NCBI GenBank assembly: GCA_039931775.1
Contig: JBDTRG010000041.1
Coordinates: forward strand, 62,001-126,000
From: CAIWHR01 sp039931775
GTDB lineage: Bacteria; Pseudomonadota; Gammaproteobacteria; Burkholderiales; Casimicrobiaceae
DNA length: 64,000 nt
Direction of reading: 5' to 3'
The notes below the pieces were generated by a model. That model saw only the letters and a program-made list of their open reading frames with translations. It had not been told where the DNA came from and searched no databases. The position numbers were made by a program, and so were the translations under genes. Below, piece by piece: positions 35,678 through 45,316 of the stretch (positions are counted from its first letter, which is position 1; each line of letters begins with the position of its first letter).

Positions 35678-37089
35678 TGGCCCGCCACGGTCATCCGGCC
35701 GACGAGAATGGATCCGGTGTGGCGCGATCCGCGACGATCGACGTCGCAGCCGATCGCGACGATGTCGCGGAAGATGCTCTTGAGGTTTCCGGCGATCGTG
35801 ATTTCCTCGACCGGATACGCGATCTCGCCCCCCTCGATCCAGAATCCCGCTGCGCCGCGCGAGTAATCCCCGGTGACCGGATTCACGCCCTGACCCAACT
35901 GCTCGGTGACGAGGAGCCCGCGCCCCATCCGCCGGATGAGCGCCGCGAGATCGTCCTCGCCATGCGCGACGACCAGGTTGTGGCTCCCGCCGGCGTTGCC
36001 GGTGGTGGTCATGCCAAGCTTGCGCGCCGAGTAGCTGCCGAGGAAATAGCCGCGAAGGACCCCGTCCGTGACAACGTCGCGCGGCGTTGTCGCAACCCCT
36101 TCGTTGTCGAACGGGGCGCTCCCCCGGCCGCGAAGGAGGTGCGGGTCTTCCCGTATCGAAACGAGCGGCGCGAACACCTGCGTACCCAGCGAATCGAGCA
36201 GAAACGACGACTTCCGATAGAGCGCGCCGCCCGACACCGCTCCGACGAACGATCCGATCAGGTCGGCAGCCTCCGGCGCTTCGAAGAGGATCGGGCACTC
36301 GATCGTACCAAGCTTGCGCGCGCCGAGCCGGCGCGCCGTGCGCTGCCCGGCGATGCGCCCGACGTCAGCCGCAGACTGCAGGTCATTCGCGCCGCGGCCC
36401 GACGTGTACCAGTAGTCCCGCTGCATGTCGCCGCCGTCGCCGGGGTCGCCTATCACCGAGCAATCGATATGGTGCCGCGAGCTTCGATAGCCGCCGAGGA
36501 ATCCTTCGGTGTTCGCGTAGACGAATTCCGATTCGTTCCACGCGACGGTCGATCCTTCGGTATTGGTCAAACGCCGATCGACGCCGAGCGCCGCGGCCTC
36601 CGCCTCGCAGCCGAGCGCGATCGCTTCTTCGACCGAAAGCTCCCACGGATCGTAGAGATCGAGGTCCGGAAACTCGCGCGCAAGGAGGCGCGGGTCGGCC
36701 AGGCCGGCAGCGGGGTCTTCGGCGGTGTAGCGCGCGATGGCGAGGGCTTTGGCGACTGCCGCGTCGACGGCGTCCGCGGAGAAGTCGGCCGTGCTCGAAT
36801 GTCCGCGACGCTGCCCGAGATAGACGGTGACGCCGATCCCCTTGTCGCGGTTGTACGCGATCGTCTCGACCTCGCCCTTTCGAACCGAAACGCTTTGCCC
36901 GACCGCCTGCGAGACTTCCGTTTCCGCCGCCGTCGCGCCGCCGGCTTTCGCGGCAGCGAGCACCCTTTCCGCAACCCGCTTGATCTCAGCCGTCGGAAGC
37001 GGAAACGGGCCACCATCGGCCCCCCGCACCGAGTGGGTCGCGGCCGGACGGGGCATGGGATGGGTGGGGGGCTCTGCGAAAGCGGTCAT
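35674..37089 (-). CDS. pmbA: Metalloprotease PmbA/TldE
   Basis: A 471-residue cytosolic subunit of the TldD/TldE protease, which processes peptides such as microcin or CcdA. PmbA lacks the HExxxH site, which is in TldD. Seen: AAETEVSQAVGQSVSVRKGEVET, YNRDKGIGVTVYLGQRRGHSSTAD, SREDPHLLRGRGSAPFDNEGVAT and GAAGFWIEGGEIAYPVEEITIAGNL at the C terminus. The ATG at 37089 was preferred to one 54 bases upstream, which would overlap the intergenic repeats. Divergent from darP, a common arrangement. Confidence 0.94.
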   Translation of the reverse strand: MTAFAEPPTHPMPRPAATHSVRGADGGPFPLPTAEIKRVAERVLAAAKAGGATAAETEVSQAVGQSVSVRKGEVETIAYNRDKGIGVTVYLGQRRGHSSTADFSADAVDAAVAKALAIARYTAEDPAAGLADPRLLAREFPDLDLYDPWELSVEEAIALGCEAEAAALGVDRRLTNTEGSTVAWNESEFVYANTEGFLGGYRSSRHHIDCSVIGDPGDGGDMQRDYWYTSGRGANDLQSAADVGRIAGQRTARRLGARKLGTIECPILFEAPEAADLIGSFVGAVSGGALYRKSSFLLDSLGTQVFAPLVSIREDPHLLRGRGSAPFDNEGVATTPRDVVTDGVLRGYFLGSYSARKLGMTTTGNAGGSHNLVVAHGEDDLAALIRRMGRGLLVTEQLGQGVNPVTGDYSRGAAGFWIEGGEIAYPVEEITIAGNLKSIFRDIVAIGCDVDRRGSRHTGSILVGRMTVAGQ

Positions 37090-37121
37090 CGACGGACTCT
37101 TCGGATACGGTCGGCACCCAA

Positions 37122-37185
37122 GGATGCGGCCCCCGGGGTCCACAGGGTATGCGTCCCGGGAGTTACCTGGGGATGCGGCCCCGGG
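37122..37185. repeat. Three degenerate 24-25-base direct repeats between pmbA and darP
   Basis: GGATGCGGCCCCCGGGG (37122), GTATGCGTCCCGGG (37147) and GGATGCGGCCCCGGG (37171), spaced 25 and 24 bases, in the 178-base divergent gap. Each holds a G/C palindromic core (CCCGGG). Possibly repeated regulator sites shared by both genes; no promoter elements were clear. Confidence 0.55.
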
Positions 37186-37267
37186 CCGCCCTCTCGGCTA
37201 TCATAGCAAAGGGTCCCCTCCGGGACGGCCCGCTTGCGCCCTGACGCCGCCGATTTCCGCCAGAACG

Positions 37268-37846
37268 ATGTCCCGACCCGACGAACGCGCGCCCCGAAGC
37301 CGGGACCTTCACCCGACCCCATCGCCCGTCCCGTTGGCTGACGACGCGCCGGCCGACCGGCCCCCGTCCAAAACCCGGCGCAAGGCGGAAATGCACGCCC
37401 TGCAGGACATAGGCGAAGCCCTTGTCCAATTGGAACCGAAACGCCTCGCCGAACTCGCCGCCGAGGTGGCGCTGCCCGATCGGCTGGTCGAGGCGATCCG
37501 CGAGGCCCGGTCGATCACTGCCTGGGGCGGACGCAAGCGCCAGTTGCAGTTCGTCGGCAAGCTGATGCGCGACATCGATCCGGAGCCTATTCGCAGGCGC
37601 CTCGACCTATGGGCGCACGGCCACGGCATCGACACGGCCCGACAGCACGCGCTCGAGGAATGGCGGGATCGCCTGATCGCCGAGCCGGACGCGCTCGATG
37701 CCCTGTCGGCCGAGTTTCCCCGCCTCGATCGACCGCGGTTCCGCGCGCTCATCGCCAAGGCACGCGACGAACGCACGCGCGGCGGGCCTCCGCATGCGTT
37801 TCGTGAGCTCTTCCGCGAACTGAAGTCGCTCGATGCCGCCCGATGA
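37268..37846 (+). CDS. darP: Ribosome biogenesis factor DarP (YjgA, DUF615)
   Basis: A 192-residue protein that joins pre-50S particles in E. coli. The first 40 residues are a polar, proline-rich tail; the family core follows: SKTRRKAEMHALQDIGEALVQL, ITAWGGRKRQLQFVGKLMRDID, and D-R-P-R-F-R-A-L-I-A-K-A-R-D-E. Basic and highly helical, as expected. Overlaps mog by 14 bases. Confidence 0.93.
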   Translation: MSRPDERAPRSRDLHPTPSPVPLADDAPADRPPSKTRRKAEMHALQDIGEALVQLEPKRLAELAAEVALPDRLVEAIREARSITAWGGRKRQLQFVGKLMRDIDPEPIRRRLDLWAHGHGIDTARQHALEEWRDRLIAEPDALDALSAEFPRLDRPRFRALIAKARDERTRGGPPHAFRELFRELKSLDAAR

Positions 37847-38393
37847 TTCACTGCTGATCGGCCTCGTCTCGATCTCCGACCGCGCATCGAAGGGGGTCTA
37901 CGAGGACAAGGGCGTGCCCGGTCTCGTCGATTGGTTCACGGCGGCGCTGTCGTCCGAGTGGCGGATGGAGACACGGCTCATCCCCGACGAGCAGCCCGTC
38001 ATCGAACGAATGCTCGTCGAGCTCGTCGACGTCGTCGGTTGCCACCTGGTGCTGACCACCGGCGGCACGGGTCCGGCACCGCGCGACGTCACTCCCGAAG
38101 CCACGCTCGCCGTCGCGCACAAAGTGCTGCCGGGCTTCGGCGAAGAGATGCGTCGGGTGAGTCTCAAGTACGTGCCGACGGCGATCCTGTCGCGACAGGT
38201 GGGCGTCATCCGCGGTCGCGCGCTAATCCTGAACCTGCCCGGCCAGCCGAAGGCGATCAAGGAGACGCTCGACGGCGTCTTTCCGGCCGTTCCCTATTGC
38301 ATCGATCTCATCGGTGGTCCCTACATCGAAACGCACGACGAAATCTGCAAGGTGTTCCGGCCCAAAAGCGCGCTGCGTGTCCGGCCCGCCTGA
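37833..38393 (+). CDS. mog: Molybdopterin adenylyltransferase
   Basis: Adenylylates molybdopterin before metal insertion; 186 residues. Seen: LIGLVSISDRASKGVYEDKG, H-L-V-L-T-T-G-G-T-G-P-A-P-R-D-V-T-P-E-A-T (the MogA active-site loop), GFGEEMRRVSLKYVPTAILSRQ and LNLPGQPKAIKETLD. Overlaps the end of darP and the start of the transporter that follows, so a small operon is likely. Confidence 0.94.
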   Translation: MPPDDSLLIGLVSISDRASKGVYEDKGVPGLVDWFTAALSSEWRMETRLIPDEQPVIERMLVELVDVVGCHLVLTTGGTGPAPRDVTPEATLAVAHKVLPGFGEEMRRVSLKYVPTAILSRQVGVIRGRALILNLPGQPKAIKETLDGVFPAVPYCIDLIGGPYIETHDEICKVFRPKSALRVRPA

Positions 38394-39291
38394 CCCCGGA
38401 CTGGCAGCAAGACGGCGCAACGTCGGAATCGCTTGCGTCGTCGCGTCGGCCGTTGCCTTCGGCGCGATGGCCATCCTCGCGCGGGTCGCCTTCGCCTCGG
38501 GCATCGACACGGTGACGCTGCTCGCGATGCGCTTCGCGATCGGTTCGGTCGTGATGAACGCGCTGCTGCGCGCCCGCAATCTGGCGTTTCCCCGCGGGAG
38601 CATGCTCGGCGCCCTCGTCGCGCTGGGCGCGCTGGGTTACGGCGGGCAGGCGATCTCGTATTTCACCGCACTGAAGCTCGCTCCAGTCGGCCTCGCGGCA
38701 CTGCTCCTCTATCTGCATCCGGCGATGGTTGCCCTCCTCGCGGCGGTGTTCCTGCACGAGCGACTGACGGCCGGAAAGCTCACGGCGCTCGTTGTCGCGC
38801 TGGTCGGGACGACGCTGACGGTCGTGCCGGCGATCGGCGACAACGCGATCAGCGCAGCACCGCACATCGCGACCGGACTCGCTTTCGCGGTGGCGTCCGC
38901 CGCGTTCTACGCGGTATACATCGTCGTCGCCGCCTCCCTCGGCAAACGCGCGGCGCCGCTTGCGATGAGCACGGTGGTGATCACCAGCGCGGCCCTCGTC
39001 TTCGTCGTCGGCGCGCTTGTCCGCGGCCCGCAATGGCCGCAAACCGCGACCGGATGGGTTGCGGTGGTCAGCATCGCACTTCTGTCGACGGTTCTGGCGA
39101 TCACGCTGTATTTCGCCGGGCTCGAGCGGATCGGACCGGTGCGCGCGTCCACGCTATCGACGGTCGAGCCGCTTTGCACGGTCATTCTGGCGGCACTCGT
39201 GCTCGACGAGTCGCTGACGGCTGTTCAGCTCGTGGGCGGCGCGCTCATTCTCACCGCCGCGGTGCTGATTGCGAGGGCGCGGGCGACCTAG
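38377..39291 (+). CDS. EamA/DMT-family transporter
   Basis: An inner membrane protein with ten predicted helices made of two EamA repeats (first: ARRRNVGIACVVASAVAFGAMAILARVAF; second: GLAFAVASAAFYAVYIVVAASLGKRAAP). Each repeat ends in the typical LLYLHPAMVALLAAVFLHERLT and STVEPLCTVILAALVLDESLT. About 304 residues from the GTG at 38377, which overlaps mog by 17 bases; no closer start preserves helix 1. Substrate unknown; relatives export amino acids or other metabolites. Confidence 0.85.
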   Translation: MSGPPDPGLAARRRNVGIACVVASAVAFGAMAILARVAFASGIDTVTLLAMRFAIGSVVMNALLRARNLAFPRGSMLGALVALGALGYGGQAISYFTALKLAPVGLAALLLYLHPAMVALLAAVFLHERLTAGKLTALVVALVGTTLTVVPAIGDNAISAAPHIATGLAFAVASAAFYAVYIVVAASLGKRAAPLAMSTVVITSAALVFVVGALVRGPQWPQTATGWVAVVSIALLSTVLAITLYFAGLERIGPVRASTLSTVEPLCTVILAALVLDESLTAVQLVGGALILTAAVLIARARAT

Positions 39292-39335
39292 GCATCAAGC
39301 GCCAAGGCGTGGTTTCGGCATTGCACGAATCCTGC

Positions 39336-40124
39336 TCATCCGCTGCGAAACTGCTCCGTGCGGGCAGCAGGCTCCTGCCTGTAGAACACGGCGAACTGGG
39401 CGTAGACGTCCGGGTACTTGGCGCGAAGCAGAAGCGGGTCGGCAAAGAACACCTCCGACAGCACCGCAAAGAACTCGGCAGGATTCTCTGCCGCATAGGG
39501 ATCGATCTCGGTGTCCTCGTCACGGTCGACGCGCTTGCAAAAATCGTCGTACGCGGCGGTCAGCGCCTTGTTCCACGAATGCGCGGACAGTGTCGTCGGC
39601 AGCGGAGGGCAGCCATTGGCCTCGCCGTTGCGCATGTCAATCTTGTGCGCGAACTCGTGAATCACGAGATTCATCCCGGCGGACTCCCAGTCGGCACTCG
39701 CCGCGACGTCCGGCCACGACAGGACCACGGGTCCACCGGGCATCGCCTCGCCGGCGAGCGCCCCGTCGTTGCGATGCACGACACCGGCCTCGTCTTCCCA
39801 TTCCCAATCCGGCACGAATTCGCCGGGATACACGATGACGTTCTCGAATCCATCGTAGTACGCCAAGTCGAGTTCGAGCACCAGCACGCAGGCCTGGATC
39901 GCGATGATGACGCGCTGCAAAGGCGTGACTTCATGGCCGCGCGCACCGACGATTCCCTTCGCCTCGAGGAAGAGCACGACGCGTTCGCGCAACCGGGCAA
40001 GCTCTTCGTCGGTGTAGATCGACAGAAACGGGAGCGTACCGACCGCCTCGCGCCATAGCGCGTCGGGCAGCGCAAACCGTTTCAGGACCTTCCGCTGCCT
40101 CCATCTCGCGAGCGCTTCGAACAT
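39336..40124 (-). CDS. mtfA: Zinc-dependent peptidase MtfA
   Basis: A 262-residue cytosolic protein of the MtfA/DUF980 family. The zinc site H-E-F-A-H-K is preceded by NLVIHEF and followed by E in ENPAEFFAVLSEVFF, the gluzincin-like third ligand. In E. coli it binds the repressor Mlc and affects glucose uptake; no Mlc or PTS gene is seen here, so its target is open. Follows rmuC after 12 bases. Confidence 0.92.
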   Translation of the reverse strand: MFEALARWRQRKVLKRFALPDALWREAVGTLPFLSIYTDEELARLRERVVLFLEAKGIVGARGHEVTPLQRVIIAIQACVLVLELDLAYYDGFENVIVYPGEFVPDWEWEDEAGVVHRNDGALAGEAMPGGPVVLSWPDVAASADWESAGMNLVIHEFAHKIDMRNGEANGCPPLPTTLSAHSWNKALTAAYDDFCKRVDRDEDTEIDPYAAENPAEFFAVLSEVFFADPLLLRAKYPDVYAQFAVFYRQEPAARTEQFRSG

Positions 40125-40136
40125 CGCGCACTCCGC

Positions 40137-41534
40137 TCAGTCGCGGCGTTCGCCGGCAGGAAGGTCGGCGGCCTCTCCTTCGAGCAAGTTGCCGGAGCCC
40201 TCGCCAGTCAGCAGTCGATCGGCTTCGCCTTCGGGAAGCGCCTCGACATCGCGCAGCTTGCGGGCAATCGTCGTGCTCTTGCGCCCGGCATCGTCGAGCG
40301 TCCGGCCGACCTGGTCCAGCTTTTCCTTGGTCTTGGCAAGAATCTCGCCGAACTTGCCGAACTCGGTCTTGACGGCACCCAGCACGCGCCACACTTCAGT
40401 CGACCGCTGCTCGATCGCGAGCGTCCGGAAGCCGAGCTGCAGGCTGTTCAGCATCGCCTGCAGGTTCATCGGTCCGGCGAGCATTACGCGGAATTCGCGC
40501 TGCAGCGTATCGGCGAGACCAGGTCGCGACACCGCCTCGGCATACAGCCCTTCGGTCGGCACGAACAGGATCGCGAAGTCCGTCGTATGCGGAGGTTCGA
40601 CGTATTTGTCGCGAATAGATCTCGCTTCGGTCTTGAAGAAAGTCTCCAACGCCTTGCGGCTCGCCTCGACCGCTGCAACGTCGGCGTTCTCGATTGCGTC
40701 CTGCAGCCGTTGGTAATCCTCGAGCGGAAACTTGGCGTCGATCGGCAGCCAGCACGGCGCACCGTCCTCGCTCCGGCCCGGCAATTTGACGGCGAATTCG
40801 ACGCGCTCCTTGCTGCCTGGACGCGTCGCGACGTTCTGTGCGTACTGCGTCGGCGTCAGCAATTCGGCGAGCAGCGTCCCGAGCTGCACCTCGCCCCAGC
40901 CGCCACGGCTCTTGACGTTGGTCAGCACGCGCCGCAGATCGCCGACGCCGGACGCCAACGTCTGCATTTCACCGAGTCCCTTGTGCACCTGCTCCAAGCG
41001 GTCTGACACCTGCTTGAACGACGCGCCCAAGCGCTCGTCGAGCGTTGTCTGCAGCTTCTCGTCGACGGTCGTGCGCATCTGGTCGAGCTTCTGCGCATTT
41101 TCCGTGCGCAGCACATCGAGGCGCTGCTCTACCGTGAGGCGCACCGCTTCCAGCCGCTGCTCGTTGCTCTTCGTGAGCTCGCCGAGGCGGTCGCCGAAAT
41201 GCTTCATCTGGTCGACCTGCGCGGTCGCCATTGTCGCGAGCTGTTGCTGCGTCGCCTGAGCGTGGCGCGCGAGCGTTGCGCCGAGTTCGGTGCGACCGGT
41301 CTGCGCGGCGGCGGCCCCTTCCGTACGCGCGTTGGCGAAATCCTGCCGGAGGTCGCGCTCGAAATCGGCGCTCGTCGCCGCGAGCACCTCGAGCCGCGTG
41401 CGCATCTCGACCAGCTCGCGCGCCGCCAAATCGCGCGACGACGCGAGCGTTCCCAGGCGGAAGAACACCGCGATGACCAACACCGCGACGACGACGATTG
41501 CGGCGAGAAGGAGCAGCGTGAGGGCGTCCGGCAT
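40137..41534 (-). CDS. rmuC: DNA recombination protein RmuC homologue
   Basis: A 465-residue protein with an N-terminal membrane helix (LLLLAAIVVVAVLVIAVFF), a long coiled coil (about 30-190) and the RmuC nuclease-like domain: KSRGGWGEVQLGTLLAELLTPTQYAQNV, PGRSEDGAPCWLPIDAKFPLEDYQRL, PPHTTDFAILFVPTEGLYAEAV and AGPMNLQAMLNSLQLGFRTLAIEQRS. RmuC limits inversion at short inverted repeats. Acidic C-terminal tail. Confidence 0.93.
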   Translation of the reverse strand: MPDALTLLLLAAIVVVAVLVIAVFFRLGTLASSRDLAARELVEMRTRLEVLAATSADFERDLRQDFANARTEGAAAAQTGRTELGATLARHAQATQQQLATMATAQVDQMKHFGDRLGELTKSNEQRLEAVRLTVEQRLDVLRTENAQKLDQMRTTVDEKLQTTLDERLGASFKQVSDRLEQVHKGLGEMQTLASGVGDLRRVLTNVKSRGGWGEVQLGTLLAELLTPTQYAQNVATRPGSKERVEFAVKLPGRSEDGAPCWLPIDAKFPLEDYQRLQDAIENADVAAVEASRKALETFFKTEARSIRDKYVEPPHTTDFAILFVPTEGLYAEAVSRPGLADTLQREFRVMLAGPMNLQAMLNSLQLGFRTLAIEQRSTEVWRVLGAVKTEFGKFGEILAKTKEKLDQVGRTLDDAGRKSTTIARKLRDVEALPEGEADRLLTGEGSGNLLEGEAADLPAGERRD

Positions 41535-41549
41535 GGCGCGCCGAGTGTA

Positions 41550-42581
41550 CTACGCGGGCACGTCGGGTTCGAGCGCCAATGCGGCGAACGACGCCAGCCA
41601 GTGACCTCCGAGGTAGTCGGTGCTTTCAAGTCCGCCGAGACCAGCGGACAGATGCGAAGCTGCGGCGGCGTTGCCCACCTCCGCGCGCGGATCGCCCGTC
41701 GGCAATGCCGCGGCGATGCCACGAAAGCACCACGCGCGCGACAGGTTGAGCCCGTCCAGATGAACGATCTGCGGATCGGATCGGTCGGAAACCTCCGCCG
41801 GGATGAATAGCGTCGACGGTTCCCGCGTGGCGAACTTCGGCAGAAACGCCGCCAGCCACGACGCGAATTGTGCGGCCGGGAAAACACGGCGCATCAATTC
41901 CGCTTCGACCAGCACCGGCGAAAGAAAGTCGGCACCTGAAGGCTCCCACTCAGCCGGCGCGTCGAGATCGGCGCCATACCACGCGCGAGCCTTCGCGACG
42001 CACATCGTTTCCAGGTCGCCATCGCCTGCGCGCCGCGCGTAATCGAGCGCGAACATCAATCCGAATGCGCTGTTCGAGTGCATTCCGTAACGGATCGGGT
42101 ATTGCGCCTTCGGCAGATAGTCCAAATTGCGCGCGACGAACATCTGTGCGAGGGGTGCGAGGTCATGCGACCAGCGACGCGCGCGGGCGTCGCCCGACTG
42201 CGAGATCTCATCGGCGAGCTTCAGCAGCCACGCCCAGCCGTACGTGCGCTCGAACGATCGCGCACCGGGCCGGACCAGATACGCGCACTCGGCTGCGACG
42301 GCGGCAGGCGCGAAATGACGATCGAAGACCGAATCGATCGCCGGTCGCTCCGCCAACCCGGGAAATCGCCGGCGAAGGCTTGCCAGCAGCCAATGCATGT
42401 GCACGCACGAATGCCAGTCGTAGCTGCCATGGAACGCCGGATGCAGTTCGCGCGGTGGCCTTAGGTCTTCGTCGCTACCGAGCACGTGGTCGGGTTTCCC
42501 CGGGAATTCGCGGTCGATATTGGCAAGGGCGATGGCGGCGAATCGCGACGCGGTCGCGGCATCCATTGCGGCGGGGGTCAT
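41550..42581 (-). CDS. DUF2891 family protein
   Basis: A 343-residue soluble protein matching the DUF2891 pattern: RPPRELHPAFHGSYDWHSCVHMHWLLA (conserved His and Trp cluster), RTYGWAWLLKLADE, YPIRYGMHSNSAFGLMFALDYAR, EPSGADFLSPVLVEAELMRRV and STDYLGGHWLASFAALAL. The repeated aromatic helices suggest an alpha/alpha toroid like glycosidase-type folds, but no activity is known to me. Starts at ATG 42581, divergent from the epimerase gene. Confidence 0.85.
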   Translation of the reverse strand: MTPAAMDAATASRFAAIALANIDREFPGKPDHVLGSDEDLRPPRELHPAFHGSYDWHSCVHMHWLLASLRRRFPGLAERPAIDSVFDRHFAPAAVAAECAYLVRPGARSFERTYGWAWLLKLADEISQSGDARARRWSHDLAPLAQMFVARNLDYLPKAQYPIRYGMHSNSAFGLMFALDYARRAGDGDLETMCVAKARAWYGADLDAPAEWEPSGADFLSPVLVEAELMRRVFPAAQFASWLAAFLPKFATREPSTLFIPAEVSDRSDPQIVHLDGLNLSRAWCFRGIAAALPTGDPRAEVGNAAAASHLSAGLGGLESTDYLGGHWLASFAALALEPDVPA

Positions 42582-42712
42582 GCGACGGATCCTCTGCACC
42601 CATCGCCGCGGTTGTACGATAGCGCGGCGCGGCCATTGTGGACCGCAAGGTTTGGACGGGCAAGCGGGCACCGCATCCGGATCGACCCTTCCAACGTATC
42701 GAGTCGGCATCC

Positions 42713-43366
42713 ATGGATATCTTCGTGACCGGCGGCACAGGCTACATCGGAACGCGATTGCTTTCGGCGCTCGTCGCGCGCGGGCACTCGGTGCGCGCGC
42801 TGGTGCGTGCCTCTTCTTCGGTCGCACTTCCGCCAGGTGTTGCCGCGGTGCCCGGAAACGCGCTCGACCCGGCGACCTTCGCAGGGAAACTCGACGCCGG
42901 CGACACGCTGGTTCATCTGGTCGGCACACCGCATCCGAATCCTTCGAAGGCGCTGGAGTTCGAGCGCGTCGACCTCGCGTCGATCCGGGCGAGCGTCGCC
43001 GCCACGAAGCGCGCTCGGATCGCTCATCTCGTCTACGTCAGCGTCGCCCATCCGGCACCGGCGATGGACGTCTATGTCGCTGCGCGCACCGCGGGCGAAG
43101 CGGCGATCGCGGAGGCGGGGCTCACGGCCACGATACTTCGCCCATGGTATGTGCTGGGGCCGGGCCACTGGTGGCCGGTTGCGCTGGTGCCGTTCTACGC
43201 GATTGCCGAAGCCCTGCCGCCGACGCGCGACGCCGCGCGCCGATTGGGACTCGTCTCCGTCGCACAGATGGTTCGCGCGCTGACGCACGCGGTGGAATCG
43301 CCGCCGCCGGCCGGGACGCGCCGCGTGATGGAAGTACCGCAGATACGGAGCGCGCAGACCGACTAA
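42713..43366 (+). CDS. NAD(P)-binding epimerase-like protein (atypical SDR)
   Basis: A 217-residue Rossmann protein. MDIFVTGGTGYIGTRLLSAL carries the nucleotide motif T-G-G-T-G-Y-I-G; LVHLVGTPHPNPSKA and HLVYVSVAHPAPAMDVYVAARTAGE follow, with a Y-V-A-A-R variant in place of the usual Y-x-x-x-K. ILRPWYVLGPGHWWP suggests the complex-I-associated NDUFA9-like atypical SDRs, which may bind rather than convert substrate. The 131-base divergent gap before it holds no clear signal. Confidence 0.8.
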   Translation: MDIFVTGGTGYIGTRLLSALVARGHSVRALVRASSSVALPPGVAAVPGNALDPATFAGKLDAGDTLVHLVGTPHPNPSKALEFERVDLASIRASVAATKRARIAHLVYVSVAHPAPAMDVYVAARTAGEAAIAEAGLTATILRPWYVLGPGHWWPVALVPFYAIAEALPPTRDAARRLGLVSVAQMVRALTHAVESPPPAGTRRVMEVPQIRSAQTD

Positions 43367-43385
43367 GAGGCGCTACCTCGCCCGA

Positions 43386-45242
43386 TCAAGCCGCTTCGCG
43401 GCTCGCCTTCTTGCGCTCATGTTCCTTCAGGAAGCGCTTGCGGATGCGAATCGACTTCGGCGTGACTTCGACGAGTTCGTCGTCGGCGATGAACTCGACC
43501 GCGTACTCGAGCGTGAGCTCGATGGGCGGCACCAGGCGCACGGCCTCGTCGGTGCCCGACGCGCGCACGTTGGTGAGCTGCTTGCCTTTGATCGGGTTGA
43601 CGACGAGATCGTTGTCCCTGCTGTGGATGCCGATCACCATGCCCTCGTAGAGCTTGTCGTTGGGCGAGACGAACATCCGCCCGCGCTCCTGCAGTTTCCA
43701 CAGCGCATAAGCGACCGCCTCGCCGGCTTCCTGCGAGATCAGCACGCCGTTGCGCCGCTCGGGGATCTCGCCTTTGAGCGGCGCGTAGCCGTCGAACACG
43801 TGGCTCATGAGACCGGTGCCGCGCGTCAGGTTCATAAACTCGCCCTGGAAGCCGATGAGCCCTCGCGCCGGGATCCTGTACTCGAGCCGCGCGCGACCGC
43901 GTCCATCGGATTCCATGTTGGTCACATCGCCGCGACGCGGACCGAGCGCCTCCATGACCGCGCCCTGGTTCGCCTCCTCGACGTCGACCGACAGCGACTC
44001 GAAAGGCTCGCACATGACGCCGCCGACTTCGCGCAACACGACGCGCGGCCGCGACACGGCGAGCTCAAAGCCTTCGCGGCGCATGTTCTCGATCAGGATG
44101 GTCAGGTGGAGCTCGCCGCGCCCCGACACGAGGAACGAATCGGTATCGCCCGTCTCCTCGACGCGCAGCGCGACGTTCGTCAGCATTTCCTTGGCGAGGC
44201 GATCGCGGAGGTTGCGCGAGGTCACGTACTTGCCCTCGCGGCCGGCGAGCGGCGAGGTGTTGACCTGGAAATACATCGACAGCGTCGGCTCGTCGACCAC
44301 GATCGGCGGCAGCGCCTCCGGCGTTTCCATCGACGACAATGTTGTGCCGATCGCGAGCTCGTCGATGCCGGTGACGAGCACGATGTCGCCGGCGGCGGCC
44401 GATTCGACGGGGACTCGCTCCATGCCGGCGAACGAGAAGATCTGCCCCACCCGTGCTTTCGGCGCGACTTGCCCTTCGGCCAGAGGGCCGTTGAGCACGG
44501 CCACTTCCTGACCGGCCGCCAGCCGCCCACGGCGTATCCGGCCGATCCCGAGCCGCCCGACGTAGCTCGAATAGTCGAGCGCGGCCACCTGGAACTGCAA
44601 CGGGCCGTCGGCGTCGCCGGCCGGCGCGGGCACGTGGGCCAGAATCGTTTCGAACAACGGCCGCATGTCCGCGCCCTCGGGGGGCGTGTGCGCCTTGGCT
44701 AGGTTCACGTCCAGCGTTGCCCAGCCGTTCAGCGCCGACGCGTAGACGACCGGGAAGTCGAGCTGCGCCTCGGTCGCGCCAATGCGATCGAAGAGCTCGA
44801 AGGTCTGGTTGACCACCCACTCCGGCCGGGCGCCCGGACGATCGACCTTGTTGACGACGACGATCGGCGCGAGGCCTAGCTTCAGGGCCTTAAGCGTGAC
44901 AAATCGCGTCTGCGGCATCGGTCCTTCGACGGCGTCGACGAGCAGCAGCACGCCGTCGACCATCCCCAGCACCCGCTCGACCTCGCCGCCGAAATCGGCA
45001 TGACCGGGCGTATCGACGATGTTGATCAGGGCGTCGCCAAAACGGATCGAGCAGTTCTTGGCGAGGATCGTGATCCCCCGCTCGCGCTCGATGTCGTTGG
45101 TGTCCATCATCCGTTCGCCGACGTGCTGGTGCTTCGCGAAAGTACCGGCCTGCACCAGCAGCTTGTCGACGAGCGTCGTCTTGCCATGGTCGACGTGGGC
45201 GATGATGGCGATATTGCGCAGTACCTTGGGCGGCGTGGACAT
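43386..45242 (-). CDS. typA: Translational GTPase TypA/BipA
   Basis: Ribosome-binding GTPase, 618 residues, important for 50S assembly at low temperature. G1 AHVDHGKTTLVDKLL, switch G2 (ERGITILAKN), G3 DTPGHADFGGEVER, G4 NKVDRPGARP, then the TypA-specific C-terminal domain with RGLIGFQGEFMNLTRGTGLMSH and QERGRMFVSPNDKLYEGMVIG. Basic C-terminal tail. Divergent from the RNA helicase. Confidence 0.96.
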   Translation of the reverse strand: MSTPPKVLRNIAIIAHVDHGKTTLVDKLLVQAGTFAKHQHVGERMMDTNDIERERGITILAKNCSIRFGDALINIVDTPGHADFGGEVERVLGMVDGVLLLVDAVEGPMPQTRFVTLKALKLGLAPIVVVNKVDRPGARPEWVVNQTFELFDRIGATEAQLDFPVVYASALNGWATLDVNLAKAHTPPEGADMRPLFETILAHVPAPAGDADGPLQFQVAALDYSSYVGRLGIGRIRRGRLAAGQEVAVLNGPLAEGQVAPKARVGQIFSFAGMERVPVESAAAGDIVLVTGIDELAIGTTLSSMETPEALPPIVVDEPTLSMYFQVNTSPLAGREGKYVTSRNLRDRLAKEMLTNVALRVEETGDTDSFLVSGRGELHLTILIENMRREGFELAVSRPRVVLREVGGVMCEPFESLSVDVEEANQGAVMEALGPRRGDVTNMESDGRGRARLEYRIPARGLIGFQGEFMNLTRGTGLMSHVFDGYAPLKGEIPERRNGVLISQEAGEAVAYALWKLQERGRMFVSPNDKLYEGMVIGIHSRDNDLVVNPIKGKQLTNVRASGTDEAVRLVPPIELTLEYAVEFIADDELVEVTPKSIRIRKRFLKEHERKKASREAA

Positions 45243-45316
45243 GGTGGGCGGTGGTTGCTATTTGACCGTTCGACGCCGGAGGGCCGAGAAATCCCGTCTT
45301 CCGCGGAAAACCGTCG

